Positions 21,851 through 30,794 of a DNA stretch of 64,000 nt are shown here, one piece after another (position 1 is the stretch's first letter; each line of letters opens with the position of its first letter). The DNA is taken from positions 62,001-126,000 of the forward strand of contig CAZUQM010000014.1 in the NCBI GenBank assembly GCA_964622545.1, written 5' to 3'. Under the pieces are notes generated by a model. That model was not told the origin of the DNA, made no database searches, and saw only the letters and a program-made list of their open reading frames with translations. Origin of the DNA: JAFGLZ01 sp964622545 (GTDB lineage Bacteria > Planctomycetota > Phycisphaerae > UBA1845 > JAFGLZ01). Made by a program: the position numbers and the translations under genes.

Positions 21851-22549
21851 ATGACGGTGCCAGATACGGTTGGGGGAATCATCCAGGCACGGATGCGCTC
21901 GCAGCGGCTGCCGGGCAAGATGCTGCGCCTGCTGGGGGGCCGTCCCCTGCTCCAGGTCGTCGTCGATCGCGTGGCCGCCAGCGATCGGCTGGACGTGGTC
22001 GCGGTGGTGACGAGTACGGAGCCCGACGACGATCCGATCGAGCGCTTCTGCGATGCGGCGGGCGTGGCCTGTTTCCGCGGCGACCACGAGAACGTGGCGC
22101 GGCGGTACCTCGACGCGGTCGCGCATTTCGGGATCGAGGCCTTCGTACGGATCTGCGGTGACAGTCCGTTGATCGATCCGCGGCTGATCGATCATGGCTT
22201 AGAGCTGCTGGCGACAGGCCGATACGAGGTGGTGACGAACAACCTGCGGCGGACCTTCCCCAGTGGCCAGACCATCGAGATCGTGACGGCGGCGGCGTAC
22301 CAGCGTGGCTTCGGTCGGATGACGCGGCCCGGGCATTTCGAGCACGTGACGCGGTACTTCTACGAGCATCCGCTCGACTTTCGTCTGATCAACTTCACGG
22401 CCGACGAGGACTGCTCGAGCTTCCGGATGACGGTGGACACGCAAGAGGACTTCGATCGCATCGAGGCGTTTTTGGCCGGCATCGACCGGCCGCTCCGCGA
22501 GTACGGCTGGAGAGAGAGCCTTGCCGAGCTGTACGCAACGACAGTCTAG
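21851..22549 (+). CDS. SpsF-like cytidylyltransferase (nonulosonic-acid-type sugar activation)
   Basis: A 232-aa nucleotidyltransferase of the SpsF/PseF/NeuA fold. GGIIQARMRSQRLPGKML is the CTP-binding signature, followed by RICGDSPLIDPRLID (metal-binding Asp) and FRMTVDTQEDF. Family members transfer CMP to keto-sugar acids made by NeuB-like synthases, or act in spore-coat and flagellar glycan pathways. ATG at 21851 has GGAG about eight bases upstream. It is the first gene of a tightly packed plus-strand operon; the next start overlaps its end. The NeuB-type synthase five genes downstream supports a role in making a CMP-activated acid sugar. The precise substrate is unknown. Confidence 0.85.
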   Translation: MTVPDTVGGIIQARMRSQRLPGKMLRLLGGRPLLQVVVDRVAASDRLDVVAVVTSTEPDDDPIERFCDAAGVACFRGDHENVARRYLDAVAHFGIEAFVRICGDSPLIDPRLIDHGLELLATGRYEVVTNNLRRTFPSGQTIEIVTAAAYQRGFGRMTRPGHFEHVTRYFYEHPLDFRLINFTADEDCSSFRMTVDTQEDFDRIEAFLAGIDRPLREYGWRESLAELYATTV

Positions 22550-23573
22550 CGGCGTTGCCACGACGGCGACGCGACCGCTTCGGGCGGCGGTGATCGGCCT
22601 GGGCGTGGGCGAGGCGCATGTGGCGGCCTATCGCGGTCACCAGGCCTGCGAGGTGGTTGCGCTGTGCGACTTCAATCGTGACCGGCTCGAGGAGATCGGC
22701 AGGAAGGCGCCGGGCGCGGCGCTACATGTCTCGGCTGATGCCATTCTTGAAGATCCGAGTATCGACGTCGTCTCGGTTGCGTCGTACGACAACTACCATT
22801 GCGAGCAGACCGTGCGGGCCTTGTCCGCCGGCAAGCATGTGTTCGTCGAGAAGCCGATCTGCCTGAACGAGGACGAAGCGCTGCGGATTCGCGAGGCGCT
22901 CGACGCCAACCCGCATTTGAAGCTGTCGTCCAACCTCATCCTGCGGAAGTGTCCCCGGTTCGTGGCGCTCAAGCAGCAGATCGAGCGGGGCGATTTCGGT
23001 GAGCTGTTCCTGCTGGAGGGGCACTACGAATACGGCCGGCTGCACAAGATCACCGAGGGCTGGCGGGGCGCGATCGACTTCTATTCGGTGGTGTACGGCG
23101 GGGCGATCCATCTGGTCGACCTGATGCTGTGGCTGACGGGCGACGAGATCGTCGAGGTAGCCGCATTCGGCAATCAGGTGGCGTCGCGCGATACGCCGTT
23201 TCGCTACAACGACACGGTCGTGTCGGTCGTACGGTTCGCCGGAGGCCTGGTGGGCAAGGTCGGCGTGAGCTACGGCTGCGTCCGGCCGCACTTCCACGAC
23301 CTGAAGGTCTACGGCACGCAAGCGACGTTCATCAACGGCAGTCCGGACGGTGTGCTCTACAGATCGCGCGACCCCGACGCAGAGCCCGAGCTTGCAACGG
23401 AGGCCTATCCCGGCGCAGACAAGGGCGAACTGCTTCACGATTTCATCGATGCGATCGTGGGCGGCACCGAGCCGAGCGTGGGCACGGACGATGTTTTCCG
23501 TGCGATGTCGACCTGCCTGGCCATCGAGGCCGCGAGCACGAGCGGAGCGGTGTGTTCGGTGAGGAGCATCTGA
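22521..23573 (+). CDS. Gfo/Idh/MocA-family sugar dehydrogenase
   Basis: A 350-aa NAD(P)-dependent oxidoreductase. The Rossmann motif is AVIGLGVGEAHVAAY, the catalytic loop is HVFVEKPICLNEDEA with Lys in EKP, and the C-terminal domain has GGAIHLVDLMLWLTGDE with the conserved His. It starts with TTG at 22521, six bases after GGAGAG and inside the end of the cytidylyltransferase gene; no better start gives a full Rossmann fold. The end overlaps the next ATG (TGATG). In sps/leg/pse-type clusters such enzymes oxidise or reduce a nucleotide-sugar ring carbon before amination, which fits the aminotransferase directly downstream. Confidence 0.86.
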   Translation: MPSCTQRQSSGVATTATRPLRAAVIGLGVGEAHVAAYRGHQACEVVALCDFNRDRLEEIGRKAPGAALHVSADAILEDPSIDVVSVASYDNYHCEQTVRALSAGKHVFVEKPICLNEDEALRIREALDANPHLKLSSNLILRKCPRFVALKQQIERGDFGELFLLEGHYEYGRLHKITEGWRGAIDFYSVVYGGAIHLVDLMLWLTGDEIVEVAAFGNQVASRDTPFRYNDTVVSVVRFAGGLVGKVGVSYGCVRPHFHDLKVYGTQATFINGSPDGVLYRSRDPDAEPELATEAYPGADKGELLHDFIDAIVGGTEPSVGTDDVFRAMSTCLAIEAASTSGAVCSVRSI

Positions 23574-24757
23574 TGACGACGGCGACGCAACAACCCGCGC
23601 TGGCCCGGCCGATCCCGTTCGGGCGACCGATGCTCGACGAGGCGGAGAAGCAGGCGGTGATGCGCGTGCTGGACGGGCCGATCCTGACGCACGGTCCGCT
23701 GGTCAAGCAGTTCGAGGCCGAGTTCGCCGCGTTCACGGGTGCCGAGCACGCGGTGGCGACGTCGAGCTGTGCGGCCGCGTTGCATCTGGCGTGTCTCGCC
23801 CTCGAGATCGGGCCCGGCGACGAGGTGTTGGTTTCGGCGCAGACGCACGTAGCGACCGCGCACGCGGTCGAGCTGGTCGGCGCGACGTGCCGGTTCGTCG
23901 ACTCCGAGCGACGGACGGGCAACATCGACCCGGACCTGATCGAGCGGGCCGTCACCGATCGGACCAAGGCCATCGGGCTGGTGCACTACCTGGGCTTTCC
24001 GGCGGCGATGGACCGGATCATGGCGATCGCTGAGCGGTACAGGCTGGCTGTGATTGAGGACTGCGCGATCGCGTTGGGCACGACGATCGGCGATCGGCAC
24101 GCGGGGTTGATCGGCGACGCGGGGTGTTTCTCGTTCTACCCGGTCAAGGCGATGACCACGGGCGAGGGCGGGATGCTGATCACGCGTCGGAACGACGTGG
24201 CGGCCCGGGCGTCACAGCTTCGCGCGTTCGGCATCGATCGGAACGTGGTGGCCGAGCGACCGGTGCCGGGGCTGTACGACGTGCAGATGCTGGGGCTGAA
24301 CTACCGCATGAACGAGATCGGCGCGGCGCTGGGGCTGGCACAGCTCGCCAAGCTGCCGGAGTTCCTACGTGTGCGTCGGCGCAACTTCCGGGTGCTGGCC
24401 GACGGGTTGGCCGGCATCGAGGGCGTCGAGGTCCTCGGCCGAGACCAGTCATTGGAAACGGCCGGTTGTTACTGCCTGGTCATGCTGCTCGACGACGAGT
24501 TGGCGGCCCGGCGGGCCGACCTGATCGATTTGCTGAAGGCGCGCGGCGTGGGCACGAGCATCTACTATCCGCAGCCGGTCCCGCGCATGACGTATTACCG
24601 AACCAAGTACGACAGCCGGGACGGGGACACGCCGGTGGCGGCGCGGATCAGCGATGCGTCGCTGGCGCTGCCTGTAGGGCCTCACGTCGGGGCGGACGAC
24701 GTGACCAACATGGCGACCATCATCGCCGGAGCGGTCGAGGAGATTCGCAGACTATGA
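23573..24757 (+). CDS. DegT/DnrJ/EryC1/StrS-family PLP aminotransferase
   Basis: A 394-aa sugar aminotransferase. The N-terminus has IPFGRPMLDEAEKQAVMRVL, the PLP-phosphate region has VATSSCAAALHLACLAL, and Lys192 in FYPVKAMTTGEGGML is the expected Schiff-base residue. LGLNYRMNEIGAALGLAQL is also characteristic. The ATG at 23573 shares bases with the stop of the previous gene and has GAGGAG six bases upstream; the same frame stays open far upstream, but that is inside the preceding gene. It would aminate a 4-keto or similar sugar. The next gene overlaps by four bases. Confidence 0.9.
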   Translation: MTTATQQPALARPIPFGRPMLDEAEKQAVMRVLDGPILTHGPLVKQFEAEFAAFTGAEHAVATSSCAAALHLACLALEIGPGDEVLVSAQTHVATAHAVELVGATCRFVDSERRTGNIDPDLIERAVTDRTKAIGLVHYLGFPAAMDRIMAIAERYRLAVIEDCAIALGTTIGDRHAGLIGDAGCFSFYPVKAMTTGEGGMLITRRNDVAARASQLRAFGIDRNVVAERPVPGLYDVQMLGLNYRMNEIGAALGLAQLAKLPEFLRVRRRNFRVLADGLAGIEGVEVLGRDQSLETAGCYCLVMLLDDELAARRADLIDLLKARGVGTSIYYPQPVPRMTYYRTKYDSRDGDTPVAARISDASLALPVGPHVGADDVTNMATIIAGAVEEIRRL

Positions 24758-25806
24758 GCTCACTGGAGAACCGACGCGTGGCCCTGATCGGCGGGGCGGG
24801 CTTCATCGGCCACAACCTGGCGCTCGAGCTAGTGAGGCAGGGCTGCCACGTCGAGATCGTCGACAGTTTGATGGTCAACAACCTGCTGTCGATGGCCTCC
24901 GGCAACCCGGGCTCGATCCCGCCGGAGCAGCTTTCGCAGAAGGGTCTGTACATGCGGATGCTGAACGAGCGGCTGGACCTGCTGCGCGAGGCCGGCGTGC
25001 CGCTGCACACGCAGGACGCTCGGGAGTACGACACCCTCTCGCACACGCTCGACCGGATCAAGCCGGATACGATCATCCACCTGGCTGCCGTGGCGCACGC
25101 CAACGTGTCGAACAAGGATCCGCACTCGACGTTCGATCACAGCCTGCGGACGCTGGAGAACGCGCTGGACAACGCGCGGTCGGCCTGCCTGAACGTCAAG
25201 CACTTCATCTACTTCTCGTCAAGCATGGTGTACGGCAACTTCACCGAGGGCGTGGTGACCGAGACCTCGCCGTGCGACCCGATCGGGATCTACGGCGCGC
25301 TGAAGTTCGCCGGCGAGAAGATGGTGATCGCGTACAACCAGGTCTTCGGCATGCCGTACACGATCATCCGCCCGTCGGCTCTCTACGGCGAGCGATGCGT
25401 CAGCCGCCGGGTCGGGCAGGTCTTCATCGAGAACGCCCTTCAGGGCAAGGAGGTCACGATCCAGGGCGACGGGTCGGACTTCCTCGACTTCACGTACATC
25501 AAGGACCTCTGCCACGGCGTTCTCCGCGTCATGCAGTGTGACGAGGCCATCAACGAGACGTTCAACATCACGTACGGCCGGTCGCGGAGCCTAAGGGAAT
25601 TGACCTCGGTGCTGCGCGACCATTTCCCCCGCCTGAAGGTTGTCCACAAGGAGCGAGACCGGTTGATGCCGAAGCGTGGCACGCTGTGCATCGACAAGGC
25701 TATCGCCATGTTGGATTACACGCCGCGGTACCCGATCGAGCGCGGGTTCGAGCAGTACGTACGCTGGTACAAGGACAAGGTGCATGCGGTTTGTGCTGTG
25801 GGCTAA
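24754..25806 (+). CDS. NAD-dependent epimerase/dehydratase (extended SDR)
   Basis: A 350-aa nucleotide-sugar modifying enzyme. The NAD loop is GGAGFIG (residues 13-19), followed by IIHLAAVAHANVSNKDP and FIYFSSSMVYGNF with the catalytic Ser/Thr region. Tyr180 and Lys184 lie in YGALK, then IIRPSALYGERCVSRRVGQ and DFTYIKDLCHGV. It starts at ATG 24754, overlapping the aminotransferase stop (ATGA). It likely epimerises or dehydrates the sugar handled by the neighbours. A classical PseB/LegB assignment is not supported by a specific motif I can see. Confidence 0.88.
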   Translation: MSSLENRRVALIGGAGFIGHNLALELVRQGCHVEIVDSLMVNNLLSMASGNPGSIPPEQLSQKGLYMRMLNERLDLLREAGVPLHTQDAREYDTLSHTLDRIKPDTIIHLAAVAHANVSNKDPHSTFDHSLRTLENALDNARSACLNVKHFIYFSSSMVYGNFTEGVVTETSPCDPIGIYGALKFAGEKMVIAYNQVFGMPYTIIRPSALYGERCVSRRVGQVFIENALQGKEVTIQGDGSDFLDFTYIKDLCHGVLRVMQCDEAINETFNITYGRSRSLRELTSVLRDHFPRLKVVHKERDRLMPKRGTLCIDKAIAMLDYTPRYPIERGFEQYVRWYKDKVHAVCAVG

Positions 25807-26737
25807 TGGGAACCGGGGGACGCGTTGCCTGGCCGCGCTGCTGGGGGCGGGGTATCGTCCGTCGCGGGTCGTCGTGCACCCACCGAAGGGCAGGACGTGG
25901 TACACCTCCGTGGCCGCGGCCGCTGAGGCCGAGGGCCTGCCGACGTTCGCCCCCGAAGACCCCAACGCGCCCGACGCGCTCGATCGCCTGCGGGCCGAGC
26001 AGGCCGACGTCTTCGTGCTGGCCGGGTACGGGCCGATCCTACGACAGCGGGCGCTCGAGATTCCCAAGAGGCTGACGATCAACCTGCACGGCGGGAAGCT
26101 GCCGGAGTACCGCGGCTCGTCGCCGATGAACTGGGCGCTGATCAACGGCGAGGCATCGTTCTCACTGTCGGTTATCCGCGTGGACGCCGGCGTCGACACC
26201 GGCGACGTGCTGCTCGACCGCACGTTCCCGATCGGCGCGGACGCTACGATCGTCGACCTGCACCACATTGCGAACGAGACGTTTCCGCAGATGCTGATCG
26301 AGGTGATGGGGCAGATCGAGCGCGACGCGCTGCAGCCGCGCAGGCAGGACCCCGCCAGGGCGCGGTACTTCCCGCTGCGGTTTCCCGATGACGGCCTGGT
26401 GATGTGGGACATGCTGACGGCCGAGCAGGTCCACAATCGCGTTCGCGCGTTGCGTCCGCCCTATCCGGGCGCGTTCACGTATTTCGACGGGCGAAAGGTC
26501 ACGCTCGTCTCGTCGCGGCAGCGCTCGTTCGAGTTCCGCGGGGAGCCGGGTCGGGTCTATCGCAAGACGGACGAGGGGCTCCTGGTGTGCGCTAAAGATC
26601 GTTGCCTCTGGATTCGCGAGGCCGTCTTCGCCGACGACGGGGCCGACGCGATGGCGGCGATCGATCGCTACGACCGGCTGGCGACCGTCCAGGCCGTGGC
26701 CGAACGGTTCTACAGGGGAGAGGCGGCGCCATGCTGA
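25784..26737 (+). CDS. Sugar formyltransferase (methionyl-tRNA formyltransferase-like)
   Basis: A 317-aa N-10-formyl-tetrahydrofolate-dependent formyltransferase. The catalytic Asn-His-Asp set is visible: INLHGGKLPEYRGSSPMNWA (Asn and His near residues 100-102) and VDAGVDTGDVLLD (Asp near 134-138). It lacks the tRNA-specificity context of Fmt and sits among sugar genes, like formyltransferases that N-formylate amino sugars. The C-terminal third (about 210-300, FTYFDGRKVTLVSS) resembles the Fmt-type OB domain. ATG at 25784 overlaps the epimerase end by 23 bases. An acetyltransferase normally occupies this step in nonulosonate clusters, so an N-formylated product is inferred. Confidence 0.86.
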   Translation: MRFVLWANGNRGTRCLAALLGAGYRPSRVVVHPPKGRTWYTSVAAAAEAEGLPTFAPEDPNAPDALDRLRAEQADVFVLAGYGPILRQRALEIPKRLTINLHGGKLPEYRGSSPMNWALINGEASFSLSVIRVDAGVDTGDVLLDRTFPIGADATIVDLHHIANETFPQMLIEVMGQIERDALQPRRQDPARARYFPLRFPDDGLVMWDMLTAEQVHNRVRALRPPYPGAFTYFDGRKVTLVSSRQRSFEFRGEPGRVYRKTDEGLLVCAKDRCLWIREAVFADDGADAMAAIDRYDRLATVQAVAERFYRGEAAPC

Positions 26738-27741
26738 TCGACGGATTCGACCCCGACGAGCGGGCCTTCGTGATTGCCGAGATCGGCAACAACCACGAGG
26801 GCTCGTTCGAGTTGGCCGCCAAGATGATCGGTCTGGCCGCCCAGGCCGGCGTGGACGCGGTGAAGTTCCAGACTATCGTTCCTGACCGGCTGATATCGGC
26901 CGGGGATGAGCAACGCATCCAGCAGCTCAGCCGCTTTCAGTTCTCGTACAAGCAGTTCGGCGAGTTGGCCGGTGTTGCGCGGGATGCCGGCGTTCGATTT
27001 CTGTCCACGCCGTTCGACCTCGAGAGCGTGGCCGCACTCGAGCCGCTCGTTCCGGCGTTCAAGATCGCCTCGGGTGACAACGACTTCGTGCCGCTCTTGC
27101 AGGCGGTGGCGCGGACGGGCAAGCCGATCTTGCTGTCGTGCGGCATGACCGATCTGGACGGGATTCGTGCCGCCAGGTCTACGATCGACGCGGTGTGGCA
27201 CGAGATCGGTTGCGAGCAAGAATGTGCGCTGCTGCACTGCGTGGGCAGCTATCCGGTTGCGCCGGAGCAGGTGAACCTGCGTGCGATTGGCGTGCTGGCC
27301 GAGACGTTCGCATGTCCGGTGGGATACTCGGATCACACGCTGGGCATCGAGGCGGCGGTGTTGTCGGTGGCGACCGGAGCTCGGATCGTCGAGAAGCACT
27401 TCACGCTGGATAAGAACTACTCGGCGTTTCGGGACCATCAGCTCTCGGCCGACCCGGGCGAGATGGCCGAGCTGGTGCGGCGCGTCCGCGAGGCGGAGGC
27501 GCTGCTCGGTGCGAGCGAGAAGGCCCTGCAGCCCTGCGAGGAGGGTGCGGCCACGGCGCTGCGCCGGTCGGTCGCCGCGAGGCGCGACCTGGCGGCGGGC
27601 ACCGTGCTGGACTGGGACGACATCACGTGGTTGCGGCCGGCGGGTGGCATCCGGCCGGGCGATGAAGGCGACGTGATCGGCCGGACGCTGAGGCGGGGCG
27701 TGAGGAAGGGCGAACCGATTCCGGCGGAAGGTTTGGAGTAA
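26731..27741 (+). CDS. neuB: NeuB-family nonulosonic acid synthase
   Basis: A 336-aa synthase that condenses an amino sugar with phosphoenolpyruvate to form a nine-carbon keto-acid sugar. The NeuB barrel starts FVIAEIGNNHEGSFELAAKM and has VDAVKFQT, FLSTPFDLESV, FKIASGDNDF, ILLSCGMTDLDGI, CPVGYSDHTLGIEA and VEKHFTLDK. The metal ligands lie in the last two motifs. A C-terminal SAF/antifreeze-like domain follows (about 280-336, RRSVAARRDLAAG). It starts at ATG 26731, overlapping the formyltransferase stop. NeuB, PseI, LegI and SpsE cannot be separated by eye, so neuB is a family-level symbol. It confirms the acid-sugar character of the cluster. Confidence 0.92.
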   Translation: MLIDGFDPDERAFVIAEIGNNHEGSFELAAKMIGLAAQAGVDAVKFQTIVPDRLISAGDEQRIQQLSRFQFSYKQFGELAGVARDAGVRFLSTPFDLESVAALEPLVPAFKIASGDNDFVPLLQAVARTGKPILLSCGMTDLDGIRAARSTIDAVWHEIGCEQECALLHCVGSYPVAPEQVNLRAIGVLAETFACPVGYSDHTLGIEAAVLSVATGARIVEKHFTLDKNYSAFRDHQLSADPGEMAELVRRVREAEALLGASEKALQPCEEGAATALRRSVAARRDLAAGTVLDWDDITWLRPAGGIRPGDEGDVIGRTLRRGVRKGEPIPAEGLE

Positions 27742-27755
27742 GCCCAGGAGAGGCG

Positions 27756-27826
27756 GCACAGTCGCCTTCGACTGTGCGTCTCAGACTGTCCCAGCCGAGG
27801 ATGTTTGGGCCCCTTACGGGGCTGGG
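27756..27826. repeat. Intergenic hairpins between neuB and asnB
   Basis: The first hairpin is 27756-27777: GCACAGTCG-CCTT-CGACTGTGC, a perfect 9-bp stem and the covarying partner of 10174-10195. The second is at 27790-27826: GCCCC-TTAC-GGGGC within longer CCCAGCC/GGCTGGG arms. The 126-bp gap breaks an otherwise overlapping operon and may process or attenuate the transcript. Confidence 0.55.
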
Positions 27827-27867
27827 CCACATACGGCGAGCGCATCGAGAGGCAACGTCAGCAGGTC

Positions 27868-29688
27868 ATGTGCGGGATCGCGGGCTACATCGGACCGGCG
27901 CGGATCGACGCGTCACGGCGCCAGGAGACGCTGGCGAGGATGAGGCTGCGCGGGCCCGATCACCGGGACGAGGTCCACATCGCCGACGACGGCGTCAACG
28001 TCTACCTGTTGCATTCGCGGCTGAGCATCATCGACCTGGACGAGCGGGCGCATCAGCCGATGACGCGTGACGGCTGCACGATCGTCTACAACGGTGAGAT
28101 CTACAACTATCGTGAGCTTCGGGCCGAGCTGGAGTCGGCCGGTGCGACGTTCACGACGGATTCGGACACGGAGGTGTTGCTGCGGGCATTCGTCGAGCAC
28201 GGGCCTGGCTGTGTCGGGCGGTTCGAAGGCATGTGGGCCTTTGCCGTCTACGACGAGCGCGGCAAGCGGCTGGTGCTGAGCCGCGACCGGTTCGGCGAAA
28301 AGCCGCTGTATCTGCTGCGGGCTCAGGGCGGCGTGTTCTTCGGCTCGGAGCCCAAGCTGGTGTACGCGCTGTCGGGCGAGCGACCGACGGTCAACATGCG
28401 GCACCTCGCGCGGTACATGGTCAACGGCTACAAGGCCCTGTACAAGACGGACGAGCAGTTCTTCGAAGGGCTCCATGAGCTGCCGTCGTCGACGAGCCTC
28501 GTCGTTGACCACGACCTCACCGAGCGGCGCGAGCGGTACTGGACGCCGACGTACCATCCCAGGTCGATGACGCTGGACGAGGCCATCGAGGCGGTGCGGG
28601 AGCGTCTCATCCGAACGGTGGAGCTGCGGCTTCGGGCGGACGTGCCGGTGGCGTTCTGTCTGAGCGGCGGCGTGGACAGCGGGGCCCTGGCGTCGATCGC
28701 CGCCAAGCGACTGGGCTGCCAGGTCTCGACGTACTCGATCATCGACCGCGACGAGCGGTACGACGAATCGCGGAACGTGAACCTGACGGTGGCCGACCTC
28801 GGCTGCGAGAACGAATCGATCGAGATCCCGACGGCGGGCTCGTTGGACCACCTGGACAAGCTCGTGGCTTATCACGACGCCCCGGTCTGCACGCTGTCGT
28901 ATCACGTGCACTCGTTCCTGTCGGAGGCGATCGCGGCGCGGGGCTACAAGGTGGTGGTCTCGGGGACGGGCGCCGACGAGCTGTTCACCGGCTACTACGA
29001 CCACTTCAACCTGCACCTGCACGAGCTGCGGGATCATCCGGACCACGAGCGTTACCGGCAAGAGTGGGAGGCGCACGTCCTGCCGAAGGTCCGTAACCCT
29101 CATCTGCGACGGGCCGATCTGTACGACCGCGACCCGAGCTTCCGGGGGCACATCTACCTGAACAACGACGCGTTCGCGTCGATGCTGAAGGCCGACTTCG
29201 CCGAGCCGTTCACGGAGGAGACCTACTGCGACTCGCTGCTGCGCAACCGCATGCTGAACGAACTGATGCACGAGTGCGTGCCGCCCGTGCTGCACGAGGA
29301 CGACCTGAACTCGATGCGGTGCTCGTTGGAGAATCGCAGCCCGTATCTCGACTCGGAGCTGTTCGACCTGGCGTATGCGATTCCGCCGGAGCACCTGATC
29401 CGCGACGGGTTCGGCAAGTACATCCTGCGTCAGGCGGTGGCGGGCATCCTGAACGACCCGGTGCGATGCGACCGCCGCAAGGTGGGCTTCAATGCGGCCT
29501 TTCGGTCGGTGGTCGATACGACATGCCCGGCCACGAGGTCGCGGCTGCTCGACGACGGAGCGGTCTTCGACCTGGTCGATCGCGACAAGATCGAGGCGCT
29601 GCTCGACAAGGAGCCGCTGCCGAACAGCTATAGCAAGTTTCTGTTCTCGTTCGTGAACACCCGGCTGTTCCTGGACCGTTTCGGCTAG
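27868..29688 (+). CDS. asnB: Asparagine synthase (glutamine-hydrolysing), AsnB type
   Basis: A 606-aa amidotransferase. It starts MCGIAGYIG, so Cys2 is the glutaminase nucleophile; the frame is open upstream but the Cys2 rule fixes ATG 27868. The glutaminase half includes MTRDGCTIVYNGEIYNYREL and SRDRFGEKPLY. The synthetase half has the PP-loop CLSGGVDSGAL near residue 265 and SGTGADELFTGYYDHF. AsnB homologues in surface-polysaccharide clusters often amidate sugar carboxylates rather than aspartate, and its position between neuB and a methyltransferase suggests that here. Ribosome site is weak (GAGAGG, 15 bases away). Confidence 0.9.
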   Translation: MCGIAGYIGPARIDASRRQETLARMRLRGPDHRDEVHIADDGVNVYLLHSRLSIIDLDERAHQPMTRDGCTIVYNGEIYNYRELRAELESAGATFTTDSDTEVLLRAFVEHGPGCVGRFEGMWAFAVYDERGKRLVLSRDRFGEKPLYLLRAQGGVFFGSEPKLVYALSGERPTVNMRHLARYMVNGYKALYKTDEQFFEGLHELPSSTSLVVDHDLTERRERYWTPTYHPRSMTLDEAIEAVRERLIRTVELRLRADVPVAFCLSGGVDSGALASIAAKRLGCQVSTYSIIDRDERYDESRNVNLTVADLGCENESIEIPTAGSLDHLDKLVAYHDAPVCTLSYHVHSFLSEAIAARGYKVVVSGTGADELFTGYYDHFNLHLHELRDHPDHERYRQEWEAHVLPKVRNPHLRRADLYDRDPSFRGHIYLNNDAFASMLKADFAEPFTEETYCDSLLRNRMLNELMHECVPPVLHEDDLNSMRCSLENRSPYLDSELFDLAYAIPPEHLIRDGFGKYILRQAVAGILNDPVRCDRRKVGFNAAFRSVVDTTCPATRSRLLDDGAVFDLVDRDKIEALLDKEPLPNSYSKFLFSFVNTRLFLDRFG

Positions 29689-29703
29689 GAGCGAGGAGTC
29701 CGC

Positions 29704-30759
29704 ATGGCCGCCAAGACCGACGAGCTCGTCCGCCGCCACGGCAAGCCCTTCGACTACTTCGCGCTGGGCAAGGGGTTCCGTGAGGGGGCCGACTTCATGC
29801 GACACATGAAGGACTCGGCCGAGCGGCTGCTGCGCGAAGCCACACGCAGCGGCGCGGTCCGTCAGGTGGAGCGGTGTCCGATCTGCGGTGGGCCCGAGAC
29901 GCGGGAGGAGCTTCGTGTCTTCGGGTTTCCGTACTTGCGATGCGCGGCCGAGGCGTGCCGGCACGTCTTCGTCGGCGCCCTGATCGACGGCGCGATGCGC
30001 AGCGCCTTCTTTCGGGAGGATGAGGCCTACAGCGATCAGAACTACTGCAACCCGAGCAAGTCGGCCTTTCGGCTGGAGAACATCGCGCGACCCAAGGTGG
30101 AGCACGTGTTGGGCTTCGCGCGGCCGGCGGCGTCGCGCTGGCTGGACATCGGCTGCGGCTCGGGCGAGATCCTGGCCGTGCTCAAGGAGCTGGACGGCTG
30201 GACGGGTCTCGGCCTGGAGCTGTCGGATCGGGACGCGGCGTTCGGGCGCGAGCACTACGGCGTGGACATCCGCGGGCAACGGCTCGAGGCCTTCCGGGCC
30301 GAGAACCCGAGCGAGACGTTCGATGTGGTCTCGCTGTTCGGCGTGATCGATTGCGTGGAGGACCCGGTCGGACTGGTTCGAGAGGCCGCCGACGTGGTGC
30401 GGGCAGGGGGGCTGCTGGTCACGGAGGACGCGAACGTCGATTCGATCGTGACCCAGGCGGTGCGATCCTATCCGGACCATCCGACGCGATCGAACTACAA
30501 CGGCGTAACCACGGTGCACCAGTTCAGCGAGGCTTCGATCCGCAAGACGTTCGAGGCCGCCGGCATGGAGCCGGTGTCGGTGTGGTACTTCGGCACGGAC
30601 GTCTTCGAGGTCATCAACCAGTGGTGCTTCGCGGACGAGGGCTTCGCCGACAGTCCGCTGGCCGAGTCGTTGAGTGCGCTGGCCAACGCCATCCAGGCGT
30701 CGATCGACGAGCGTGAGCTGAGCTCGAACATGATCTGGGTCGCGCGGAAGCCGGCGTGA
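29704..30759 (+). CDS. Class I SAM methyltransferase with N-terminal zinc ribbon
   Basis: A 351-aa predicted O- or N-methyltransferase for a sugar. The N-terminal zinc-binding part has CPICGG and later LRCAAEACRHVF. The SAM motif I is WLDIGCGSGEIL, followed by GLGLELSDRDA and FDVVSLFGVIDCVEDP. This zinc ribbon plus methyltransferase layout is common among cluster-encoded sugar C- or O-methyltransferases. GAGGAG lies six bases before ATG 29704, and the gene follows asnB by 15 bp. The next gene begins at or near its stop. Substrate unknown. Confidence 0.85.
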   Translation: MAAKTDELVRRHGKPFDYFALGKGFREGADFMRHMKDSAERLLREATRSGAVRQVERCPICGGPETREELRVFGFPYLRCAAEACRHVFVGALIDGAMRSAFFREDEAYSDQNYCNPSKSAFRLENIARPKVEHVLGFARPAASRWLDIGCGSGEILAVLKELDGWTGLGLELSDRDAAFGREHYGVDIRGQRLEAFRAENPSETFDVVSLFGVIDCVEDPVGLVREAADVVRAGGLLVTEDANVDSIVTQAVRSYPDHPTRSNYNGVTTVHQFSEASIRKTFEAAGMEPVSVWYFGTDVFEVINQWCFADEGFADSPLAESLSALANAIQASIDERELSSNMIWVARKPA

Positions 30760-30794
30760 CGGGTCCGGGCGTGGCGAAGGAGGTTGTGCGCGAC

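Noticed and set aside
27913..30519. An 868-codon minus-strand frame opposite asnB and the methyltransferase
   Set aside because: Shadow frame, Arg/Val/His-rich with no domains; the plus-strand genes have clear catalytic motifs and overlap-coupled starts.
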